NCBI RefSeq assembly: GCF_905171775.1
Contig: NC_053492.1
Span: 187,534,778-187,598,777 of the forward strand
Length of the DNA stretch: 64,000 nt
Origin: Rana temporaria
Lineage: Eukaryota > Chordata > Amphibia > Anura > Ranidae
Reading direction: 5' to 3'
Below the pieces are notes generated by a model, which was given only the letters and a program-made list of their open reading frames with translations, did no database searches and was not told where the DNA came from. Position numbers and translations under genes: made by a program. Positions 41,400-52,510 of this stretch are shown one piece after another (the stretch's first letter is position 1; the number at the start of each line of letters is the position of its first letter).

Positions 41400-42079
41400 G
41401 GGCCAGATTCACCAAAGAGATACGACGCCGTTTCTCCTGATACGCCATCGTATCTCTGTTTCTATCTATGCGACTAATTCATAGAATCAGTTACGCATAG
41501 ATATCCATAAGATCCGACAGGTGTAATTGTTTTACACTGTCGGATCTTAGGATGCAATACCGCGGCCGCCGCTGGGTGGAGTTTGCGTCGTAAACCAGCG
41601 TCGGGTATGCAAATTAGCAGTTACGGCGGATCCCCGACGGATTTTCGCGTTCGCTACGTCGCTGCTAGTCTAGTTTCCCGTCGCAAAGTTAGTCGTCGTT
41701 TGACCTGCCCTAACTTTACTCAGCAATCGTATTGCTGTCTAAAGTATGGCCGTCGTTCCCGCGTCGAAAGTTAAAATTTAACGTCGTTTGCATAACACGT
41801 CCGGGAATACGTAAGTACGATACGCTCGTCACCGTTCGAAAAAATTACGTCACGGCGCGCAAAGCATGGCGGGAGTTAGGAAACGGAGCATGCGCAGTAG
41901 GTCCGGCGCGGGAGCGCGCCTAATTTAAATGGCACACGCCCATTTGAATTGGCCCGCCTTGCACCAGCGTAGTTTTCATCGCAAGTGCTTTGTGAATCAG
42001 GCACTTGCGATGAAAACTTGCGGTGGTGTAACGTATCTACGATACGTTACGCCACCGCAGTTCTATGTGAATCTGGCCC
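41400..42079. mobile_element. Harbinger-type MITE, 680 bp, in the left Penelope-like copy
   Basis: GGGCCAGATTCAC and GTGAATCTGGCCC are terminal inverted repeats, flanked by TAT (41397-41399 and 42080-42082). The right Penelope-like arm shows the empty site, with GTATATAGGCCGCACC in complement. It is the same family as 43646-44361. The termini resemble, but are not those of, Harbinger-1. Confidence 0.9.
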
Positions 42080-42293
42080 TATATACTGGAGTCCGCAATC
42101 GCACTCCAGCATATAGACCACACCCACAGTGCCACATGTAATGAGATTTCTGATTGTATAGGATTTTTTGGTGGAAAAATAAGTGAACTCTTTACGTTTC
42201 TTATTATTAGATCTACACTGTTTACATGCTTGACAACGTCCACAAGCGTAAAAACCAGACATACGTAAACATTTCTAAGTTTGTAAGGACATT

Positions 42294-42465
42294 AACCTCC
42301 TGGGCGGTGTTCCCGAGTCTGACTCGGGGTGAGATTTTTGGGCTAGGATCGGTAACCCCGAGTCAGACTCGGGCTTGCCTCGCTGGATGTACAGGGAGTG
42401 TTTACTTACCTTGTCCCTGGATCCAGCAATGCCACCGCGCTGTGTGAGCGAGCGGGACCTCCCGT
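42294..42465 (+). repeat. Repeat at the Penelope-like junction (ACCTCC..GGCGGT family)
   Basis: It begins TTAACCTCCTGGGCGGTGTT and includes an inverted GAGTCTGACTCGGG/CCCGAGTCAGACTC hairpin. A relative starts at 49312 with TTAACCTCCCTGGCGGTATT and the analogous hairpin. It marks the point where the two inverted copies meet; it may have inserted there later. Confidence 0.55.
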
Positions 42466-42469
42466 TGGA

Positions 42470-43350
42470 TAGTTGCCACCATAAAAGCTGGCTGTGCAAT
42501 ATACCCAGGGGACAGTTTATACGTCTCAGACGAAACTGTACCTCTGATAATGACTATTTTGCACTATTTTGTCTAAAATTTTGTCTGATAGATTCCAACA
42601 GAAGGGTTATGATAAAGATATCATCCGTAAAGAAATAGCTAAAGTGAGTTCCTTGAATAGGACAGATCTTATTTCTGACTCTAGTGGAAGTCGGAAAAAG
42701 GAAGTGAAATATGAGTTTAAGATTATTCTTGATTATAATATTCAGCACAGACAGTTTGAAAAAATAGTGGGCAAGCAGTGGGAGGTTTTAAGAAAAGATA
42801 AGGTCTTGGGACCTATCCTTCCTCCACATCCTCTTTTTATTTATAAAAAGGCACCCACTCTTAGAGATGCTATAGCCCCAGGTGTTATTGATCCACCGGT
42901 CTTTAAGGAGAATAGAATCTTTTCTCTCAGGTTTTTACGCTTGTGGACGCTGTCAAGCGTGTAAACAGTGTAGATCTAATAATAAGAAACGTAAAGAGTT
43001 CACTTCCTTTTCCACCAAAAAATGATGGAGTGCGATTGCGGACTCCAGTATATAGGCCGCACCTCACAAGCTTTAGGGGTTCGGGTTGGTGTTAACATGT
43101 TAATGTTAACAACATTAAAAGAGGTCTTCGTACCCATAGTGTTTCTAGACACTTCAGGCAACGTCACAACAGAGAGCCCAGATGTCTAAAATTCAGGGGG
43201 ATAGAAAGGGTCGATCGACATTGGAGGGGGGGAAATTACATCCGACATATCAGCCAAAGAGAATCCTATTGGATCGTGGAGGCCAAGGTTCTCACACCTT
43301 AAGGACTCAATGTCGATTTTGATTTAAACTGTTTTATTTCCAATAAATAA
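42470..43350 (+). pseudogene. Penelope-like RT C-terminus with GIY-YIG endonuclease region
   Basis: Penelope-like elements encode an RT followed by a GIY-YIG nuclease. The order seen here is CHHKSWLCNIPRGQFIRLRR (after the RT core), DRFQQKGYDKDIIRKEI, the conserved ILPPHPLFIYKKAPTLRDA, a cysteine-rich piece (ACGRCQACKQC, clearest in the left copy at 42200-42260), CDCGLQYIG at about 43029-43055, then RESYWI and GLNVDFDLNCFIS, ending at the TAA near 43350. Several shifts break the frame, and the RT active site is absent by 5' truncation. The left copy holds the complement of the later part. Confidence 0.85.
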
Positions 43351-43645
43351 ATTTATGTTTTTTATATATTTTTTGATTAATGTACGCGTTAAGGGGTTTT
43401 ATTTATATTGCCCTATATTGATCTTAATGATAACTTTTATATTTAATATTTCAATTTTATAGTGTTTTATTCTAATGTTTGTTAAGGATGGTATCGAGCG
43501 ACTATATTATTTAATTTAATTTCATTTAATTTCATTTATTCTAGAAGAATAGGTGTTATTATCATCTATGACCACATGATGGCGATATCCTGATTGTGTT
43601 TTATCATTAGAATAAGCTTATTATTATGGCTCTTGTGATCACTTT

Positions 43646-44361
43646 GGGCCAGATTCACAGAAGAAATACGCCGGAGTATCTACTGATACTCCGGCGTATT
43701 TTCAAATTTGTCGCGTCGTATCTTTAGTTTGAATCCTCAAACCAAGATACGACGGCTTCTGGCTTCGATCCGACAGGCGTACGGCTTCGTACGCCTTAAG
43801 ATCGTAGGTGCAATACTTTGGCGCCCGCTGGGTGGAGTTTGCGTTGTTTTCCGCGTCGGGTATGCTAATTAGCTGTTTACGGCGATTCACGAAGGTACGC
43901 GCGGCCGTCGCATTCTCTTACGTCGTCGCTAGTCGGCTTTTTCCGGCGTATAGTTAAAGCTGCTATTTTGTGGCCTATCTTTAGACTTGCCATGTTAAAG
44001 TATGGCCGTTGTTCCCGCGTCGAATTTAATTTTTTTTTGGTGTAAGTCGTCCGTGAATAGGAAAGGACGTAACTCACGTCGACGTTCAAAAAATCACGTT
44101 GGTGCGACGTCATTTTGCGCAAAGCACAGCGGGAAATTTCAAAACGGAGCATGCGCAGTCGGTTCGGCGCGGGAACGCGCCTAATTTAAATGATCCACGC
44201 CCCATTTGAATTAGGCGGGCTTGCGCCGGAGGGATTTACGCTAAGCAGCCGCAACTTTACAGGCAAGTGCTTTGTGAATCAAGCACTTGCCCGTAAAACT
44301 TGCGGCGGTGTAACGTAAATGCTATACGTTACGCCACCGCTATTGTACCTGAATCTGGCCC
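43646..44361. mobile_element. Harbinger-type MITE, 716 bp, in the right Penelope-like copy
   Basis: It starts GGGCCAGATTCACAG and ends GAATCTGGCCC. TTT flanks both sides (43643-43645 and 44362-44364). The left arm near 38665 shows the empty site. It shares the TAACGT..ACGTTACGCC end structure with the MITE at 41400. Confidence 0.9.
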
Positions 44362-44567
44362 TTTGTACTTTGTGCAGTGATCGACAATTTTTTAGGAGCT
44401 ATTTCTATAAGTTTTAATAGCTAATCGTCCCGTTGTTACCGATGGTATAGCAACAACGTTTTTCTGCCTATCGACATGTGACGCTTCGGTCTGTGCGGAT
44501 ACGTTCGCTTTGTCGTCGGTTTCCGTGACATTGGGCATCCATTTATAGGCAGGCATACAACGTTTTG

Positions 44568-44621
44568 GCTCTGCCCCGCTGAGGAAGTTCTTGGAAACGT
44601 AACGTGTACGGGGAAAGGAGC
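44568..44621 (+). ncRNA. Hammerhead-like motif in the right Penelope-like copy
   Basis: Counterpart of 38414-38466: GCUCUGCCCCG, CUGAGGA, short stem II region, GAAACGUAACGUGUAC, then CGGGGAAAGGAGC closing stem I. Stem III has lost pairing compared with the left copy, so it is probably inactive. Confidence 0.55.
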
Positions 44622-45170
44622 ACACAGACGTTGCTCGCTGCCGTCCTTTCTGGAAAATAACCTGTTGATTGTTTGATTTACATGCTGCCGATCGTTCGGA
44701 TCTTTGTGAGTAGTTTTTATGCTTACCCAATAAATTTTAGTATTTTGAAACGGAGAGCACTTAGATCAATTTTTCTTCCATATGGCAGGGTATGGTGCAT
44801 TACCCTGCTGCGGACTGCTGAGGGACCTGACATGACATTTTGCCATTGGGTGTATCTGCAAGTATGATATCTGCTTGCATGACTACCTGGTAACACAGGA
44901 GTCCATGCCCTAAGGTGAGAGTGGCCAATCCTGTAGTGGTGGAGGGATCACTTATTGTTTGAGCTCACGTCACCAGTGATTTTCATGTGGAATTTTAAAT
45001 TTGTTCGTCACACAATTCTTTGGACCATTATTCACGTTCATTTGGACATTTTTTTTATTTAGTTTTTGCTGTGTTTTTTCATCTGTTTTACACTTTTATT
45101 GCATCAATTTTCTTATGCGCTGCACTAATCTTTTATATTACGTATCTTTTTGGATTTTGTGAATTTCTTT

Positions 45171-45356
45171 AAAGCCCCATACACACTATCAGTTTTCCTG
45201 CAGGTTTTTCTCTTCAGGTTTACCAAAACCATCTAATATGAGGTTAAACCTTAAAAGTTTCAATTTGAATGCAATCAGGCAGGCCCTTGCACTACATGGT
45301 TTTGGTAAATCTGAAGAGAAAAACCTGCAGGAAAACTGATAGTGTGTATGGGGCTT
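45171..45356. mobile_element. Palindromic MITE, 186 bp, with ~60-bp arms
   Basis: The left arm starts AAAGCCCCATACACACTATC and the right ends GATAGTGTGTATGGGGCTT. About 46 terminal bases pair perfectly and pairing goes on with few mismatches to about 60. It lies within the tail of the right Penelope-like copy, so it is younger than that insertion. Confidence 0.9.
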
Positions 45357-45896
45357 CAGTGTTCAGCTTGCATTTATTTGGGGAGGAGATTTATTTATAT
45401 ATTTACACATTTATTGTATTTTTACGCTGAATGCACCTCTTGCTATTTGCATCTTTATGTAGAGCAATGTAGAGCAACAATTATTTTCTTCAGATACTCA
45501 GAGATTTATTTGCCATGAGGTGCCATTTTGAACTTCCAGTGACCAGTATGAAAGAGTGAGAGCGGTAACACCAAATTTAATACACCTGCTCCCCAAATTT
45601 AATTCACACCTGAGACCTTGTAACACTAACGTGACACCGAGGAGGGAAAATGGCTAATTGGGCCCAATTTGAACATTTTCACTTAGGGGTGTACTCACTT
45701 TTTTTGCCAGCGGTTTAGTGATTAATGGCTGTGTGTCGAGTTATGTTGAGGAGACAGAAAATTTACACTGTTATTCAAGCTGTACACTCACTACTTTACA
45801 TTGTAGCAAAATGTAATTTCTTCAGTGTTGTCGCATGAAAAGATATAATAAAATAATTATATAAATGTGAGGGGTCTACTTTTGTGAGATACTGTA

Positions 45897-47317
45897 CTTT
45901 TGTAACTTAATTATGCAGAAAACATTTAACAGTGTAATTTAATGGGATAAATTACGAGGGCATATTTAGGGGTGGAATTAGGGGTGGGGCAGGGTAAGGG
46001 TTGGTAGCGGAAACTGGTGCTGGGTAACTCTCTGGCTAGCTCAGAACTTAAAATTTTGAGCCCTGATCTAGATGACATTTGCATTTACTGCGTGAGCATC
46101 AAATGCTTAAGCTTGGTATACACAAATGAAAATTTGGCTGGTTCAGCAGGAACCGAACAAATTTTGATCTGTGTGTACCCCCTCTGTTTAACAAAAGCCA
46201 ATAGCTAGGTCAATTGAATCCATAAACATTCACTATCTTGAATTCAACAGTATCTGCCACATATTAGCCAGTAATAGTAAATACGCTCCTAAATCCTGGC
46301 TGATGTTGTTAAATATTTGCACTTTTTAGCATGGAAGAAAACAAAAAGTTTTGGAAAGACATACCCCATCACTACCCTACTGTCTCTAATAGGGGGAGGT
46401 AGGGGCACCTGCCAATTTGTATTTTGTTTTATTTTGTGTTTATTAAAACAAATAATAATATAACTACAGTAGTGTTAGGGGCTCTGTAGGCATTCATAAC
46501 ACTGTTAGTGTATGTGCAAAATGCATGTGTAACAAAAGTATAGTAATTGTTAATGTCATAAATATAGTAATAATTAACACATTTCCTAACTAAAGAATGG
46601 GGCTGGTATGTGTATGTGTCAATACTATAACATGTCATTGTTTTCTGAAAGCTAACATTCAAATTCAACTTATAGCTGACACACTTACTCATAAAGCCCT
46701 TATTGTTCTAAAATGAGGCAATATGTCCGCTAATGTACAGAATGTACAACAGACCATAGTATTTCAGTTCCGATTACATATGCAGGAATATTCAGCTTTT
46801 ATATTGACATCAGTTCTAAAGTGCTTATAAAAACCTTCTGATTTAGTTTTCTTTTGTTTCTGGTTATATAAATAAATGCCCTTGTACTGTACATAAATCG
46901 ACCTATACGATGACCATTATCAGCTGCTCTGTCAGTCAATGTGTAATCACTGAGGAGTGAAACTCAGAAATTCTGTTTGACCATGCAGATATTCACTCTA
47001 CTAGGTGTAAATCCTGGGTCACCTTGGCTTGTAATGTGCACTAATTTATCTCTTTAAAATGAGTGTATGTGCATATGCAGCCTCACTGGGTCTTCTTCTG
47101 TGGGGTCGCATACTGTATGTGCGTACCTGTGTTTAGGCTGGAAGCTGTCATTAACAGTTCTGGGTCCCGCACTAATGAGCGAGAGCCAGGAAGACTGGCT
47201 CGCAATCACATGATCACTGTGATAGCCAATCACAGGCTCAGTAACTGTATTTTTTCTCCTCTTGAATTGAGAATAGCATACATTGTAACTTTCTTTCTTT
47301 GCCAGAAGAGAAGTATA
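45897..47317. other. Unassigned DNA with a hairpin repeat
   Basis: No gene was recognised. Bases 46108-46182 carry the second copy of the hairpin family seen at 454-516, with the shared GGTTCAGCAGGAAC. The rest is AT-rich with short ORFs. Confidence 0.5.
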
Positions 47318-47490
47318 TACAGTATCTCACAAAAGTGAGTACACCCCTCACATTTTTGTAAATATTATTATCACTTTTCATGTGACAACACTGAAGAAAT
47401 TACACTTTGCTACAATGTAAATTAGTGAGTGTACAGCTTTTCTAACAGTGTAAATTTTCGGTCCCCTCAAAATAACTCAACACACAGCCA
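47318..47490. mobile_element. Tc1 left terminal repeat, cut by a TTAA repeat
   Basis: TACAGTATCTCACAAAAGTG at 47318 begins a Tc1 terminal repeat that stops at CACACAGCCATTAA, where a TTAA repeat starts. A 14-base match to the opposite Tc1 end, TGTGAGATACTGTA, is at 48351-48364. It may be a Tc1 relic whose interior was deleted around the TTAA insertion. Confidence 0.8.
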
Positions 47491-48300
47491 TTAACCACTT
47501 AAGGACTGAGCCTGTGTTTGACACTTGTTTAAAATCATTTTTTTTGCTAGAAAATTACTTAGAACCCCAAACATTCTATATATTTTTTCTAACACCCTAG
47601 AGAATAAAATGGCAGTGGTTGCAATACTTTCGGTCACACCATATTTGCGCAGCGGTTTAATAAAAAAATTAAAAAAATTTAATTAAAAACTAAGACAACA
47701 GTAAAGTTACTCCAATTTTTTTTTATACTGTGAAAGATAATGTTAAGCCAAGTAAATTGATACCCAACTGGTCACGCTTGAAAATTGCTCCTGCTCGTGG
47801 AATTGCGACAAACTTTTACCCTTAAAAATCTCCATAGGCGATGTTTAAAAATTTCTACAGGTTACCAAATTTAAGGGTTAGAATTATTGCTCCCACTTTA
47901 ACGATCGCGACGTGTGTGGTTTGAACACCGTTTTCATATGTGGGCACTACTCCCATATGTGTTTGCTTCTGGGTGCGAGCTCGTCGGTACTGGGCAATTT
48001 GAAAAAAAAAAGTATTTATTTTGCTTTTTATTTATTTTTTGACACTATCTTAAAAAAAAAAAAAAGAATTGGGTTACTTTTATTCCTATTACAAGGAATG
48101 TAAACATCTCTTGTAATAGAAAAAAAGCATGACAGGACCTCTTAAATATGAGATCTGAGGTCAAAAACACCCCAGATCTCACATTTACACAAAAATGCCC
48201 GCTGTCACGTCTTAAAGGAGCGACGTACAGCTACGCCTATTTGCCCAGCCGAGCCAATCTGCCGCAGTATAACTGCAGCAGCTGGTCGGCTAGTAGTTAA
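47491..48300. repeat. TTAA-flanked repeat, complete short copy
   Basis: TTAA at 47491-47494 and 48297-48300 frames the repeat; it opens CCACTTAAGGACTGAG. The interior shares ATTACTTAGAACCCC-like and AGGTTACCA-like strings, in opposite orientation, with 50880-51621. No coding frame is present. Confidence 0.7.
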
Positions 48301-48359
48301 GAGCCATGGGCGGAAGTGACGTTTGACTAAGCTTCCGCCCTCTCATGCTATGTGAGATA

Positions 48360-48361
<2 letters not shown>

Positions 48362-48393
<32 letters not shown>
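48362..48393. repeat. (TA)n microsatellite
   Basis: Alternating TA tract directly after the Tc1-like terminus. Confidence 0.9.
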
Positions 48394-48396
<3 letters not shown>

Positions 48397-48775
48397 AAAA
48401 ATAAATAAAATAAAGATAATTAGCTAGGGTTTGATCTAGTTCCAAATATACACATGTACAATATACTGTACATTGGTTTCATCGTCAGGAGTAGGAGAAT
48501 TTGTTTTTGATTGTTCTTTGGTGATGTATTATGGTAATAGCAAGAAATTTACAGGTAACTTTAAAAAAAAAAATCTATTCATTTTGGGATGTTTTTCTTT
48601 GATTAAAAAATAAATAAACCATAAGATATCCATTACTATTTACCACCAAATTAAAAAGCCCAATTTGTCCTGCAAAAAAAAAAAGTATAATTCACCTAGT
48701 AATTGTGATGAAATGTACAGTTTAGTTGTTAAGATTTGTTTCTTGAGGGGGTTAAAAATTATTTTAACTTCCTAA

Positions 48776-49101
48776 GGCCCCTTTCACACTGTCTCCCATT
48801 CATTCCACGTTTCACATTCGGGCAATATGCTTGCGGGACATTCCGAAAAGTCCTGCAAGCAGAATCTTTGGGGCGAGCTGGGAATGAATGGCACCCTGCC
48901 CATTGGAATGAATGGGCAACACTTTCAAAGTGCCTGAAAAGCATTTTGAAAAAGTCACAAAAAGGGAGTTTTTATCCCTTTTTTCGGGGTTAAAAGCACC
49001 CAACTAGCGGCACAAAAGCTCTACTAAAACAGCACTAAAGCGCCTCTAAAACAAGCATAATTTTACCACTAAAGGCTGACACTTTCAGTGTGAAAGCAGT
49101 A
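48776..49101. repeat. MITE-like repeat with CCCCTTTCACACTG start
   Basis: It begins GGCCCCTTTCACACTGTC and ends near CAGTGTGAAAGCAG, which form an inverted pair. The interior has GGAATGAATG motifs in direct and inverted orientation. No coding capacity. Confidence 0.6.
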
Positions 49102-49311
49102 TAATATTTCACCCACGTAGCGCACTTACCATAGCAGGCCATGTTCTCAATGCCCCTCAATTGACTAGATTGGGTAAATTGCCAGCTGAAAGGAGTTTAT
49201 TTTCCTATCTCTGCCAAAAATTGAACAGATGTCGTTTATCAATACAAAGAAAATAAAGCTGGCATAAGATGGTTAGAGGTGATACTCAGTCCCCAATAGT
49301 ATGCATACTTT

Positions 49312-49530
49312 TAACCTCCCTGGCGGTATTCCTGAGTGTGGCTTGGGTTACATTTCAGTACTATTAGCAGTAACCCTGAGCCACACTCGAGATTGCATTG
49401 CAGGATCCTGGTGCAGGTTATTTACCTTGTCCCCAGGATCCTGCCATGTCCCCCCGCTGTGTCCACAGGCTGTGTCCTCCGTCTGATGCCTCTGTGTGCT
49501 GGGCTCCGTTCCCTGTGAACGCTGCAACGC
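49312..49530 (+). repeat. ACCTCC..GGCGGT repeat, second copy
   Basis: It starts TTAACCTCCCTGGCGGTATT and has a GAGTGTGGCTTGGG/CCTGAGCCACACTC hairpin, as at 42294. It runs through CCCAGGATCCTGCCATG. The right boundary is unclear. Confidence 0.5.
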
Positions 49531-49677
49531 ATGGTGGCAGAGCCTGGTGGCAAATAAAAGAATTGTAAAATTCATAATACATACTGTACACTGCAATCTT
49601 ACAGATTACATTATTGTATGAAATTATTTCATTACCCCCCTTTGTCCCTAGTGTTTTGTTCAGTGCCCTGCATGCAC

Positions 49678-49699
49678 TTTTATATTATATATATATAAA

Positions 49700-49777
<78 letters not shown>

Positions 49778-49792
49778 TATACTGTTCTTTCT
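49678..49792. repeat. Long (TA)n tract
   Basis: About 90 bases of nearly uninterrupted TA. The ORF it creates (Ile-Tyr repeats) is spurious. Confidence 0.93.
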
Positions 49793-49799
49793 GCCTGGA

Positions 49800-50060
49800 A
49801 TCTGGAGATTGTCCATAGCAGCCAAAAAAACAGCATGGGTTCCCCCCTTAGTCCATTACCAGGCCCTTCAGGTCTGGTATGAATATTAAGGGGAACCCCG
49901 AAGCAAAATTAAAAAAAGCGTGGGGGCCCCCCCCAAATTCCATATCAGGCCCTTCAGGTCTGGTATGGATTTTAAGGGGAACCCCTCACCAAAATAAAAA
50001 AAATGGCTTGGAGTTCCCCCCAAAAATCCATACCAGACCCTTATCCGAGTATGCAACCTG
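49800..50060. repeat. Tandem repeat of a CCCTTCAGGTCTGGTATGGAT unit
   Basis: Two to three units of about 70-75 bases share AGGCCCTTCAGGTCTGGTAT, then AAGGGGAACCCC and a poly-purine part. Related sequence reappears at 50531-50660 in both orientations. This is minisatellite-like, probably part of a larger interspersed repeat that covers 49800-50760. Confidence 0.65.
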
Positions 50061-50879
50061 GCAGGCCGCAGGAAAAGAGGAGGGATGAGATAGCACCCCC
50101 CTCCTGAACCGTACTAGGCCACATGCCCTCAACATATTGATGAGGACAAGGGTCTCATCCCCACAACCCTTGCCCGGTGGTTGTGGGGGTCTGCAGGCGG
50201 GGGGCTTATTGGAATCTGGAAGCCCCCTTTAACAAAGGTGACCATGCCCCCTCTGTCACAACGCGGGTTTCCCGTGATCCGCCAGATGGGGCAGGGTCAC
50301 CCGTACACATCATGACAGATGGCCCCGCCCTCAGCTAAAAAAGAACTGTCACACCGAGAGAGTGTCATTCGGCCGGGCACCTCCTATGAGGCGGTATCGT
50401 TAATAGCAGAAGGTTTTTTTCCGGATCGCTCGAGAGTGGATTACATCGTTGGAACATTTATTTTTTGTTTTTTTATTTTTAATAAAGGACAGTCCCAAAC
50501 TGTCTACTGTGGGTTTTAACATTTTGACACTGAAGGGTCTGGTATGGATTTTTGGGGGGAACCCAACGCCATTTAAAAAAAAGATGGCGCAGGGTTCCCC
50601 TTATTATCCATACCAAACCTAAAGGGCCTGACATGGAATTTGGGGGGATCCCCATGCATTTTTTCCTTTAGAAATGTCATGGTGTGCCAACCAGTGCTTC
50701 TCCGGGCTCTCCCGTGCCATCGGGGGTCCGGAGAATGAATTGGCCAGCGCTGCCCCATGACGATAGAGATTTCCGGTCACCTCTATGACCGCCAGAGGCC
50801 CGGGCGCGACGTTATGATGTCACGCCCGGGTACCCGTAAGTAAACAAAGCCGCAATCGTGGCTGAAAGAATAAGATCGG
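50061..50879. other. Repeat-derived DNA, no gene
   Basis: It holds more of the GGTCTGGTATGGAT-type units (50531-50640) and otherwise unassigned sequence with AATAAAGGACAG at about 50482. I see no coding region. Confidence 0.45.
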
Positions 50880-51621
50880 TGAATTTGTTTTCAAGCCTTA
50901 TTGACTTTGTCTTATTGACCCCGCGGCTCTCCATAAAGAGGACCTGTCACAGTGATTTCTATTGCAAGGGATGTTTACATTACTTGTAATAGGAATAAAA
51001 GTGATTTAAAAAAATGTAAAAAAAGGTGTAAACAAAAAAAAAGTAAAATAAATATGAAATAATAAAAAAAAAATTAAACACCCCTGCGAACACACACGTA
51101 AGTCCCGCCCCCATTTATGTAAATGTCGTTTAAACCACACATATGAGGTATCGCCGCGTGCGTTAGAGCGTGTGCAACAATTTTAGCTCTAGACCTCCTC
51201 TGTAACTTTAAACTGGTAACCTGTAAAAAAAAGTAAAGCGTTGCCTATGTAGATTTTTAAGTACCGAAGTTTGGCGCCATTCCATGAGTGTGCGTAATTT
51301 TCAAGTGTGACAAGTTAGGTATCTATTTAGTCGGCGTAACATCATCTTTCACATTATACAAAAAATTGGATTAACTTTACTGTTTTGTTATTTTTTTAAT
51401 TCATGAAACCGTTTTTCCCCCCAAAAAAAGGCATTTGAAAAATTATTCAGCAAATACAATGCGAGATAAAAAGTTGCAATGATCACCACTTTATTCCCTA
51501 GGGTGTCTGCTAAAAAAAATATATAATGTTTGGGGGTTCTGAGTAATTTTCTAGCAAAAAAATTATGATTTTTACATGAAGTAGAGAAGATCCAGAATAG
51601 GCCCAGTATTGGGGTGGTTAA
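50880..51621. repeat. TTAA-type repeat copy, opposite orientation
   Basis: It ends GGGGTGGTTAA at about 51620. Shared strings with 47491-48300, read in complement, include the GGGGTTCTGAGTAATTTTC and ACTTTACTGTTTTGTTA regions. The other end is not sharply defined. Confidence 0.6.
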
Positions 51622-52055
51622 AGGAATATTTCACTGTTATTGTTTCATTTTAAGCATTATTAAAATCACTGCTCCTGAAAAACAGCCATTTTTAAAACTT
51701 TTTTTTTGCATTGATACATGTCCCCTGGGCAGGACCCAGGTCCCCAAACACTTTTCTATGACCATAACTTGCATATTAACCTTTAAAATTAGCACTTTTG
51801 ATTTCTCCCATAGACTTTTAAAGAGTGTTCCGTGGCTTTTCGAATTTGCCGCAAACACCCCAAATTGTTCGCTGTTTGGCGAACAGCCAATGTTTGAGTC
51901 AAACTTATGTTTGACTCGAACATAAAGCTCATCCCTTATAGCAGGGCATCTGCTCACAGAGGGGAACAGCACCATGTTAAAGGCCCTCAGGAATCTGTCT
52001 CTATTACTATTATATGTGGGTATTTCCTATTCCCTGATAACTGGAACTTGTTGCT
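51622..52055. other. Unassigned DNA
   Basis: No feature supported. An ORF of 103 codons (51614-51925) shows no recognised motif. Confidence 0.4.
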
Positions 52056-52510
52056 TATCCACTTGCCAACTGCCTAATGGCCATCTACGGTGGCAGAGCG
52101 GCTCTCCTGCACCAGGTCATGTATCTAGTACAAGCTGATTAGTGGATTCTGACCAATGGATATCTGCTGGCACCCACTGATCAGTGAGAAGAAAGAAAGA
52201 ACAGAGCTCTGCCTTTGTAAATAAGGCAGAGCTCTGTCCTGTCAGTGGGGATGTGCTGGATAAATAAATAAATAAAATCCAGCACATCCCTTAGTAAAAT
52301 CACCACATAGTAAACACAAAAACACTGGTTAGGCCCACATTTAACCCTTTTATTGCCCTAGATATTTAACCCCTTTCCAGCCAGTGTCATTAGTACAGTG
52401 ACTGTGTATATTTTTAGCACTGATCACTGTATTGGTGTCATTGGTTCCCGCAAAGTGTCAGTTAGTCTCAGATTGTCCACCGCCATATCACAGTCCTGCT
52501 ATAAGTCACT
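52056..52510. repeat. TTAA-type repeat, 5' part
   Basis: It begins CCACTTGCCAACTGCC and passes through AACCCCTTTCCAGCCAGTGTC and TTAGCACTGATCACTG, matching the first part of copies 1 and 2. It stops before the point where those copies contain the Harbinger elements. Inside, GAGCTCTGCCT and AGGCAGAGCTC form a hairpin. Confidence 0.65.

Larger units (their letters stand above)
38027..45449. mobile_element. Head-to-head Penelope-like retroelement composite, 7.4 kb
   Basis: Two inverted copies meet near 42294-42466: a left copy read on - (38027-42293) and a right copy read on + (42466-45449). Both carry the end of a Penelope-like frame with a GIY-YIG region, the same 3' sequence, and a terminal unit with a hammerhead-like motif. 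A 14-bp target duplication in Tc1 frames them. The left copy has an L1 fragment (39110-41241) and a MITE (41400-42079), the right copy two MITEs (43646-44361, 45171-45356), and a short repeat lies at the junction. Penelope-like elements often insert as truncated or inverted multimers, which fits. Confidence 0.8.
37627..45896 (-). mobile_element. Tc1 element, 5'-deleted and split by a Penelope-like composite
   Basis: Fragments 37627-38026 and 45450-45896 form one copy of the same Tc1 family as at 1300. The first holds part of the transposase gene, and the second its start region and the right terminal repeat, ending TGTGAGATACTGTA at 45896. CATCTTTATGTAGA occurs at 38013-38026 and 45450-45463, a 14-bp duplication made by the composite inserting here. 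The left side of the Tc1 copy is missing and abuts the TTAA repeat. Confidence 0.88.

Noticed and set aside
49614..49889. ORF with long Ile-Tyr repeat
   Set aside because: It is the translation of the (TA)n tract and not a gene.
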